A stretch of DNA of 64,000 nt from Xanthomonas sp. F10. GTDB lineage: Bacteria; Pseudomonadota; Gammaproteobacteria; Xanthomonadales; Xanthomonadaceae. The notes under the pieces were generated by a model. It was not told where the DNA came from, made no database searches, and saw only the letters and a program-made list of their open reading frames with translations. Numbering within the stretch: the first letter of the stretch is position 1; each line of letters begins with the position of its first letter. The stretch lies in contig NZ_JACHNP010000001.1 in the NCBI RefSeq assembly GCF_014206815.1, positions 338,456 to 402,455 on the forward strand, written 5' to 3'. Below are positions 54,238 through 64,000 of this stretch, one piece after another. Made by a program: the position numbers and the translations under genes.

Positions 54238-54698
54238 CGTTGGCGAGCACGCCTGGCGGGTCGGCGATGCGTGCCACCGGCATGCGCTCCGCGGCGACGG
54301 CTGTCGGGTGGGAACCCGCTCCCATGGAAGACGCCCCAGATGCACCGAACTGCTCATGGGAACGATCTCCGATCGCCTCTATCGAGCCTCCGCGACGAAC
54401 GCGTTGCACCGTAGGAGCGGCTTCAGCCGCGACCGGGCGTTACCGGGAGAGCTTGTCGCGGCTGAAGCCGCTCCTACGAGTGCACCTGCTACTGCATGCC
54501 GCGAACAGCGAAGTCCGGACAGCGACCGGCTTCGACAGCTGTCGGGGCTGAAACCCCTCCCACAAGACCCGCGGGATGCAACGAGCCCCCTGTAGGAGCG
54601 ACTTCAGTGGCAACGAGCGCAGCCTGGACGGCCAGCGTGGATCGCGCCTGCAGAGCGCTAGAACGGCTCTAGCGCCGCTGGCCCCGGCGGCTGACGAC
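54238..54698. repeat. Repeat-rich spacer with a 23-bp-arm REP hairpin
   Basis: GTAGGAGCGGCTTCAGCCGC…GAC at 54411-54433 is perfectly complementary to 54455-54477, with a 21-bp loop. Further units follow at 54540-54564 (TGTCGGGGCTGAAACCCCTC) and 54591-54612 (TGTAGGAGCGACTTCAGTGG). I find no gene in these 461 bp. The repeats lie between the convergent ends of the GtrA gene and the chorismate mutase gene. Confidence 0.8.
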
Positions 54699-55277
54699 TC
54701 AGTGGCAGAAATCGCCCAGGCTGCGCACCAGCGCGGTGCGGTGCAGTTGATCCAGCTGCCAGCGCAACGCATAGGCCTCGGCCGCGCGCGCGGTCGTGGC
54801 CGGGCAGTCGGGCGACTGGCGCACTGCGGCGCTGGCCTGCAGCGCATCCAGCATCTCGCCCTGCAACTGATCCAGGCGCGCACGCAGTGCGGTCAGGTCC
54901 GGGCGCGGGCTGTTGGGCGCGCGGCCGCGCAGGTGCCAACGCGACAGCAGTTCGTACTGCACCAGCTTGTTGGATTCGATCTGCATGCCGAAGAAGCGCG
55001 CCGCATCGTCCGGGTCCACACCATGGGCCGGCGCCTGCTCGCGCACGCTGGCCAGCACCGCGGCCTCGCGCGTGGCATCCAGCACCGGCTTGCCGCTGTC
55101 CCACTTGCTCAACGCGACCTGGTCGCCGATCGCATTGCGCTCGACGATACGGTCCAGCAGCGGCTCCAACGGGGTGGCGCTGCGCGCGGGCAAGGCGCAT
55201 CCCATCAACATGGCGCCGGCCAGCATGGCGGTCAGCGCATGGACGCAGGGACGAGGAACGGAAGCGGACAGGCTCAT
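54699..55277 (-). CDS. Secreted chorismate mutase (AroQ-gamma class)
   Basis: This 192-aa protein has a signal sequence and then an all-helical AroQ domain. RIVERNAIGDQVALSKWDSG is the active-site helix, with catalytic Arg and Lys like the secreted mycobacterial and Xanthomonas enzymes, followed by the C-terminal extension typical of the gamma class (DCPATTARAAEAYALRWQ). The end of the signal reads MLMGC, so it may be a lipoprotein. The periplasmic role is unclear; in pathogens the class is linked to host interaction. Confidence 0.86.
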   Translation of the reverse strand: MSLSASVPRPCVHALTAMLAGAMLMGCALPARSATPLEPLLDRIVERNAIGDQVALSKWDSGKPVLDATREAAVLASVREQAPAHGVDPDDAARFFGMQIESNKLVQYELLSRWHLRGRAPNSPRPDLTALRARLDQLQGEMLDALQASAAVRQSPDCPATTARAAEAYALRWQLDQLHRTALVRSLGDFCH

Positions 55278-55507
55278 CTCGATTCTCCGGTAACCGTCTG
55301 CGGATGGGGGATGGGCCGCAGATCGGGCCGCCATCTTGCCGTAGTCCACGGACCGGACGATGACCACGCCCGCGTCTTGTCGCATGACATCGCAGCCGAG
55401 TCAGCGACCAGCAAGCCAGCGCCGTGCGCCACGTCGCATTCCGCGACGCTGATCCGGCGCGCGTGCAGACGCCGCGCGTAAACGGGGAGCGCCCCACATC
55501 TGCAGAC

Positions 55508-55539
55508 ACGACAACGCCGGCAAGCGCCGGCGTTGTCGT
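55508..55539. terminator. Perfect 14-bp hairpin beyond atpC
   Basis: Left arm ACGACAACGCCGGC (55508-55521), loop AAGC and the exact complementary right arm (55526-55539) lie 35 bp past the atpC stop. There is no T-run on either strand, so it may protect the atp mRNA 3' end or work with Rho rather than terminate by itself. The remainder of 55278-55573 shows no gene. Confidence 0.55.
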
Positions 55540-55573
55540 CGCGCATGCGGCCACCGGCCGCGTGGCACGGAAC

Positions 55574-55996
55574 TCAGTGCTTGAGGTTCTTGCGCAGACG
55601 CTCCAGCGCCTGCAACTGCGCGGTGACTTCGGCCAGCTTGGCCTGCGCCTCGGCCACGTCCATGCCTTCGCCGCGGTTGGCGAGCAGGCGCTCGGCTTCT
55701 TCCTTGGCTTTGCGCACCGACGCCTCGTCGATGTCCTGGGCGCGGATCGCGGTGTCGGCCAGGATCGTCACCACCTGCGGCTGCACCTCGAGGATGCCGC
55801 CGGAAATGGCGAAATCCAGCTGCTCGCCGCTCGGGGTGGTCACCACCACCTTGCCGGGCTTGAGCCGGGTGATCAACGGCGCGTGCTTGGGCGCAATGCC
55901 CAGCTCGCCCAGTTCGCCGGTCGCGACCACCAGGGTGGCGTCGCCGTGGTAGATCTCATGCTCGGCGCTGACGATGTCGCAACGGATGGTGCTCAT
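55574..55996 (-). CDS. atpC: ATP synthase epsilon subunit
   Basis: This 140-aa F1 epsilon subunit couples rotation and inhibits ATP hydrolysis. The N-terminal beta-sandwich ([34 protein letters not shown]) and the C-terminal two-helix hairpin ([14 protein letters not shown]…[12 protein letters not shown]) are complete. Start at 55996 (MSTIRCDIV). Last gene of the operon, 143 bp after atpD across repeat DNA. Confidence 0.95.
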   Translation of the reverse strand: MSTIRCDIVSAEHEIYHGDATLVVATGELGELGIAPKHAPLITRLKPGKVVVTTPSGEQLDFAISGGILEVQPQVVTILADTAIRAQDIDEASVRKAKEEAERLLANRGEGMDVAEAQAKLAEVTAQLQALERLRKNLKH

Positions 55997-56016
55997 GGTT
56001 ACCTCGCTGGCGCGAG

Positions 56017-56139
56017 GCGGGATTGGGGAGTGGGGATTCGAGATTAGCCAAGACGGTCGCACCGCTCGCCCTCACTTCGAACCCCTTCTCCTCGATGCCG
56101 CCTTGCGAATCCCTAATCCCGAATGCCGAATCCCGGCTC
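56017..56139. repeat. Inverted GGGATT repeats in the atpD-atpC spacer
   Basis: GGGATTGGGGAGTGGGGATT at 56020-56039 faces AATCCCTAATCCCGAATGCC…CGAATCCCG at 56107-56135, so the spacer transcript can fold on itself. The family is the same as at 57605, 60310 and 51713. Confidence 0.75.
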
Positions 56140-58555
<2,416 letters not shown>

Positions 58556-58559
58556 TGCT

Positions 58560-58699
58560 CTTCTCGGGACTCGGGACCCGGGACCCGGGACCCGTTAAGG
58601 CCCTGAATCACGGCTCGTTATTGTCACCCGGCGCCCAGGCCGAGGTCCCAGGGACCCCGCTTTCGCGGGTCCCGGGCCCCGGGTCCCGGGTCCCGGCTC
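58560..58699. repeat. GGGACCCGGG repeats in the atpA-atpG spacer
   Basis: GGGACTCGGGACCCGGGACC…CGGGACCCG at 58567-58594 faces GGGTCCCGGGCCCCGGGTCC…CGGGTCCCGG at 58668-58697. This is the same family as at 35137-35233. The 144-bp spacer has no gene. Confidence 0.75.
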
Positions 58700-60247
<1,548 letters not shown>

Positions 60248-60304
60248 CTTGGTTTCCTTCGGATCGTCCATCGCGCAACGGCGGATGGCGACGTGTGGTT
60301 AGCT

Positions 60305-60394
60305 TCTTTGAGAATCGGGAATGGGGAATCGGGAATCGCGGGTGGCGTCGCCGCCGGGCCGGGTTCTCTCCTCTCTATTCGCCATTCCCGTTTC
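60305..60394. repeat. Inverted GGGAAT repeats in the atpH-atpA spacer
   Basis: GAGAATCGGGAATGGGGAAT at 60309-60328 faces CGCCATTCCCGTTTCTTAG at 60380-60398, with an imperfect stem. The 147-bp spacer holds no gene. Confidence 0.6.
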
Positions 60395-60922
60395 TTAGTG
60401 GGCCAGTGCGGACTGCAGACGCGAGAGCTTGCCTTTCAACGAACCGTCGATGACCACGTCGCCGGCATCGATCACCGCGCCGCCGATCAGCGAAGCGTCC
60501 ACCGCCGTGGTGATCTCGACCTCGCGGCCGAAGCGCTGCTTCAGCGCCACCTTCAGCGAGGCCACCTCGGCATCGCTCAGCGCCGTCGCGGAGGTCACGT
60601 TGGCCTGCACCACGCGCTCGGCCTCGGCTCGCAGCTGGTCGTACAGACCGGCGATCTCCGGCAGCAGCGGCAACCGCTGGCCTTCGGCCAGCAGGCTCAG
60701 GAAGCGCTGGTACTGCTCGTCGGACGCTTCCGGCGCCAGCAGCGACACCGCCTGCTCCCGCTGCAGCAGCGGGTTGTGCAGCAGCGCGGCCACGCGCGGG
60801 TCGGCCGCGACCTGGGCGGAGAACGCCAGCGCCTGCGACCAGGGCGCGAGCTTGCCGGCGTCGCTGGCCGCGGCGAACGCGGCGCGAGCGTAGGGACGCG
60901 CCAGTGTGAGGGCCTGGCTCAT
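60395..60922 (-). CDS. atpH: ATP synthase delta subunit
   Basis: This 175-aa F1 delta (OSCP-like) subunit fixes the stator to alpha. The helical N-terminal domain starts [26 protein letters not shown]. The C-terminal segment contains the conserved [24 protein letters not shown]. It starts one base after the atpF stop region and is translationally linked to it. Confidence 0.95.
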   Translation of the reverse strand: MSQALTLARPYARAAFAAASDAGKLAPWSQALAFSAQVAADPRVAALLHNPLLQREQAVSLLAPEASDEQYQRFLSLLAEGQRLPLLPEIAGLYDQLRAEAERVVQANVTSATALSDAEVASLKVALKQRFGREVEITTAVDASLIGGAVIDAGDVVIDGSLKGKLSRLQSALAH

Positions 60923-60923
60923 C

Positions 60924-61394
60924 TCAGATCTCCGCCGCCAGCTCGTCGAGCAGCGCCTTATGGGCGTTGGCGTCGATTTCGCGCTTGAGCAGCTTCTCGG
61001 CGCCGCTCACCGCCAGCAGCGACACCTGGCGACGCAGGTCCTCGCGCGCGCGGTTGGCCGCGGCGTCGATCTCGGCCTGGGCCAGTTCCTTCTGCCGGTT
61101 GGCTTCGACGATCGCCTCGTGCTTGGCCGCCTCGACGATCTGGTTGGCGCGCGCATGCGCCTGGTCGATGATCTCGTTGGCCTTGATGCGGGCGTCCTTC
61201 AACGCTTCGTTGACCTTTTCCTGCGCCTGCGCCAGATCCTTCTGGCTGCGATCGGCGGCGGCCAGGCCTTCGGCGATCTTCTGTTGGCGCTCTTCGATGG
61301 CCTGCATCAGCGGCGGCCAGATCTTGGTCGCGACGATCCAGATCAGACCGGCGAACGCCAGCGCCTGGGCAAAGAGGGTGAGACCGATATTCAT
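60924..61394 (-). CDS. atpF: ATP synthase b subunit
   Basis: This 156-aa stator stalk has one N-terminal TM ([30 protein letters not shown]), then a long charged coiled coil rich in Ala/Lys/Glu (~30-150). Length equals that of E. coli b. It would dimerise and span from the membrane to delta. Confidence 0.95.
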   Translation of the reverse strand: MNIGLTLFAQALAFAGLIWIVATKIWPPLMQAIEERQQKIAEGLAAADRSQKDLAQAQEKVNEALKDARIKANEIIDQAHARANQIVEAAKHEAIVEANRQKELAQAEIDAAANRAREDLRRQVSLLAVSGAEKLLKREIDANAHKALLDELAAEI

Positions 61395-61508
61395 GGGGTA
61401 CGCTCAGCCAATGGTGACGGGGTGGACGCGCCGCCAGCACGGCGACGCGTCCGAACCTTCATCCGTAGCGGCGGCCGCCGGTGGCGACCGCACGCCGGTA
61501 CGACGGGA

Positions 61509-61862
<354 letters not shown>

Positions 61863-61885
61863 TTAGAACGCGTGAAACAGAAACG

Positions 61886-62680
61886 TCAGTGGCTGTCTTC
61901 CGCCAGGCTCAGGTACACGATGGACAGCATCATGAAAATGAACGCCTGCAGCGGAATCACCAGCAGGTGGAACAGCATCCAGCCGAAGCCGAACGCGCCG
62001 CCGGCCAGCGCACCGAGGATGCCGGCACCGCCCAGCACCCAGATCAGCAGGAACACGATCTCGCCGCCGAACATGTTGCCGAACAGTCGCATCGCCAGCG
62101 ACACCGGCTTGCTCAGCCATTCGACGATATTGAGGATCAGGTTGAACGGCAGCATCCACTTGCCGAACGGCGCGGTGAGGAATTCCTTGGTCATCCCGCC
62201 CACGCCCTTGGAGCGCAGCGAGAAGAACAGCATCAGGAAGAACACGCTGATCGACATGCCCAGGGTGGCATTGACGTCGGCGGTGGGCACCGGCTTCCAG
62301 TAGTGCACGCCGGCCCAGCCCAGCGGGATCGCGAGGAAGTCCGCCGGGATCATCTTGATGAGGTTCATCAACAGGATCCAGAAGAACAGGGTGATCGCGA
62401 TCGGGGTCACCAGCTTGCTGGTGCCGTGGTAGGTGTCCTTGGCCTGGCGGTCGACGAACTCCAGCATGATTTCCACGAACGCCTGCCACTTGCCGGGCAC
62501 GCCGGCGGTGGCCTTGCGCGTGGCCAGCCAGAAGCCGAACACCATCAGCAGGCCCATCAGCAGCGACATCACCAGGGTGTCGACGTGCAATTGCCAGAAC
62601 CCGCCTTCCTGCACCTGGAAGGTGAGGTTGTGCAGATGGTGCTGGATATAGGAGGTAGGGGTTTCTGCCTCGCCCGCCAT
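61886..62680 (-). CDS. atpB: ATP synthase a subunit
   Basis: This 264-aa proton-channel subunit has five to six TMs. The essential Arg is in SLAMRLFGNMFGGEIV, and the following helix contains the HLLVIPLQAFIFMMLSIVYL segment with the conserved Gln. The start at 62680 (MAGEAETPTSYIQHHLHNL) fits the family. It lies 26 bp downstream of atpI. Confidence 0.96.
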   Translation of the reverse strand: MAGEAETPTSYIQHHLHNLTFQVQEGGFWQLHVDTLVMSLLMGLLMVFGFWLATRKATAGVPGKWQAFVEIMLEFVDRQAKDTYHGTSKLVTPIAITLFFWILLMNLIKMIPADFLAIPLGWAGVHYWKPVPTADVNATLGMSISVFFLMLFFSLRSKGVGGMTKEFLTAPFGKWMLPFNLILNIVEWLSKPVSLAMRLFGNMFGGEIVFLLIWVLGGAGILGALAGGAFGFGWMLFHLLVIPLQAFIFMMLSIVYLSLAEDSH

Positions 62681-62706
62681 GAGTCCTGAGCCTTTTCTTG
62701 ATTCGA

Positions 62707-63072
62707 TCAACGCCTGGCCAGAGCCAGAACCTGGAACATCAGCCCGACGGCGATACCCGCCAACAGGGCCAGAGGAGGCAACCGCCACCAGGCAAAGCCC
62801 AGCGCCAGCACCGCGAACACCAACACCCACTTCAGCACCATGGCCACGATCAGCCGCGCCAGCGCCGAGCCTGCCGCCTGCACACCGCCATTGAGCGCGG
62901 TGCGTGCGGCCAACCATCCCCCTGCCACGGTCGCCAGCCCGGTTGCGGCGGCGCCCATCGCGTACTTCGGTCCCAGCAGCAGGAACAGCAGGGACACCAC
63001 GGCCACCGCCACCAGCGGGTAAATCGCTGCGCGCAGCATCAGCCGCCGACCCGCATCAACGGAGTTCAGCAC
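62707..63072 (-). CDS. atpI: ATP synthase subunit I
   Basis: This 121-aa protein has four TM helices and AtpI/DUF character, assisting c-ring assembly and often magnesium or proton supply. I chose the GTG at 63072 (MLNSVDAGRRLMLRAAIYPL), which has AGGA six bases upstream. The open frame extends to 63330 but runs through the promoter. It is the first gene of the atp operon. Confidence 0.85.
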   Translation of the reverse strand: MLNSVDAGRRLMLRAAIYPLVAVAVVSLLFLLLGPKYAMGAAATGLATVAGGWLAARTALNGGVQAAGSALARLIVAMVLKWVLVFAVLALGFAWWRLPPLALLAGIAVGLMFQVLALARR

Positions 63073-63130
63073 AGAAAATCCTGCAATTGGTGGTGGATTG
63101 AGGACGTCTTCGCGTCCGTCGAGCCGCGGA

Positions 63131-63160
63131 ATTATAGCAATGGGACAATTTGCGAGACAA
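63131..63160 (-). promoter_or_regulatory. Sigma-70 promoter of the atp operon
   Basis: On the minus strand TTGTCT (63160-63155) and a perfect TATAAT (63136-63131) are spaced by 18 bp. Transcription would start near 63124, giving a leader of about 50 nt before atpI. Confidence 0.8.
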
Positions 63161-63274
63161 CCGCCAAGGGTCCTGATGGCGTCAGCAGGCCCGTCCGCTC
63201 GTAGACGATAGCACGGCGGCCGCCCGCCACCGGCACCGAATGCGGCGTCGCAGCACGTCTTTGCGGGGGAACTT

Positions 63275-63376
63275 TCTGTCCACTGCCCTGTCTGATCGGA
63301 CAGGGACTGCGCCCATCCTCGTCGGCCCACAGCGCAGACCCGCCGAGCCCCGGTCCTTGCCGGGGCTCTTTTGTTG
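63275..63376 (+). terminator. Hairpin plus intrinsic terminator on the plus strand (possible small RNA end)
   Basis: AGCCCCGG (63346-63353), loop TCCTTG, CCGGGGCT (63360-63367) and CTTTTGTT form a standard terminator. Upstream lies a second hairpin, CCCTGTC…GACAGGG at about 63281-63304. No plus-strand gene precedes it: the terminator sits between divergent atpI and the outer-membrane gene. It probably ends a short untranslated RNA or insulates the next promoter. Confidence 0.6.
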
Positions 63377-63406
63377 CGCGTTCTGGGACGCGTGTGCCGG
63401 GTCGAG

Positions 63407-63430
63407 CCACCATACTTTCACGAATGGTGG
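63407..63430. promoter_or_regulatory. Inverted repeat upstream of the outer-membrane gene
   Basis: CCACCAT (63407-63413) and ATGGTGG (63424-63430) form a perfect 7-bp inverted repeat with a 10-bp spacer, 87 bp before the ATG at 63517. It could be an operator. No clear promoter was recognised between it and the gene. Confidence 0.35.
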
Positions 63431-63516
63431 ACGCAGATTTAAGGATAGTGGCGCCACGCGCTGGCATTGCCATCGACGCCCTATCCAAAATCCCAAGACG
63501 ACGGAGCTTGTCCCCC

Positions 63517-64000
63517 ATGAAACACCTGCTTGCCCTGGCGCTGCCCTGCGCGCTCGCCGCCGCTTATGCCCTGCCCGCCCACGCCGAAGACGGCGACGAC
63601 CGCTTCACCCTGCGCGTGGGCGCGATGAACGTGGACAACGACAACACCCTGCGCGGCAATGCCGTGATCAACGGCAACGCCATTTCCGGCTCGCAGGACT
63701 TCAACTTCGGCGGCAAGGAATGGGAGCCGCGCGTGGACGGCGTGTTCCGCCTCAGCACCCGCCAGCGCCTGATCTTCGACTACTTCAAGTTCGACAAGGA
63801 CCGCCGCGAGGAACTGGGTCAGGACGTCAGCCTGGGCGGCGTGACCGTGCCGTCGGGCAGCTTCGTCAAGGGCGAGCTGAAGTACCAGGTGGCGAGCCTG
63901 GTGTACGACTACTCGGTGATCGACAACCCGCAGTTCAGCATGGGCCTGCAGATCGGTGCCGAGTGGGCCAAGGTGGAGTCCAATGCCTACGCCGACCTGG
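63517..64000 (+). CDS. Predicted outer-membrane beta-barrel protein (5' part)
   Basis: The gene runs off the window; 161 codons are visible. A signal peptide (MKHLLALALPCALAAAYALP, then AHAED) is followed by alternating amphipathic strands (RFTLRVGAMNVDNDN; EPRVDGVFRLSTRQRLIFDYF; ELKYQVASLVYDYSVI; SMGLQIGAEWAKVE). This strand pattern is typical of small porin-like or OmpW-type barrels, but I cannot name the family from this part. Confidence 0.72.
   Translation, partial: MKHLLALALPCALAAAYALPAHAEDGDDRFTLRVGAMNVDNDNTLRGNAVINGNAISGSQDFNFGGKEWEPRVDGVFRLSTRQRLIFDYFKFDKDRREELGQDVSLGGVTVPSGSFVKGELKYQVASLVYDYSVIDNPQFSMGLQIGAEWAKVESNAYADL

Noticed and set aside
55508-55539. Treating the hairpin past atpC as a proven Rho-independent terminator
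   Set aside because: The stem is perfect, but neither strand has a T-run after it, so it is listed with low confidence.

Overview
The window is GC-rich (roughly 70%) chromosomal DNA of a gamma-proteobacterium in the Xanthomonadaceae, most likely a Xanthomonas. This rests on the atpIBEFHAGDC operon followed by a divergent chorismate mutase and GtrA gene and then glmU, on the copLAB copper operon, on the fabAB pair, and on dense GTAGGAGCGGCTTCAGCCGC-type intergenic repeats. The species cannot be fixed from sequence reading alone.

Layout. 1-700 is intergenic repeat sequence. 0.7-18.1 kb is ordinary core chromosome: tyrosine catabolism (maiA, fahA), the RNA helicase rhlE, queD, a phasin, bioD, a free-Met-sulfoxide reductase with a TfoX-C protein, and a cobalamin riboswitch ahead of btuB. 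A LysR-controlled cassette (EthD-like, tautomerase-like and metallo-beta-lactamase-fold proteins) follows, then gph, dinB, fabA-fabB and an SH3/polyproline protein. Between gph and dinB lies what reads as a fossil type I-C-like CRISPR array: four decayed repeats at 64-66 bp period and no cas genes. 18.5-31.5 kb holds prlC, a cysteine-synthase-like enzyme, two copper systems (cueR-copA-copZ on the minus strand and copL-copA-copB on the plus strand), and a TetR/flavin-monooxygenase pair with two 15-bp operators between them.

The main accessory feature is at 33.7-51.7 kb, between glmS and glmU, genes that adjoin in many gamma-proteobacteria. A textbook sigma-54 promoter, preceded by a cluster of GTGTCC/GGACAC dyads, drives one membrane-fusion adaptor, one MacB/LolD-type ATPase and ten FtsX/MacB-type permeases. 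The permeases form five tandem pairs, each an A-type subunit followed by a B-type subunit. The array ends with an NtrC-type sigma-54 activator and its histidine kinase. This looks like a self-regulated export or envelope-defence machine in which one ATPase and one adaptor could serve five alternative permease heterodimers. The substrate is unknown.

51.8-63 kb carries a GNAT protein, glmU, GtrA, a secreted chorismate mutase and the F1Fo ATP synthase operon, whose spacers are filled with REP-like repeats. The window ends inside an outer-membrane-type beta-barrel gene. I saw no rRNA, tRNA, prophage or transposase.
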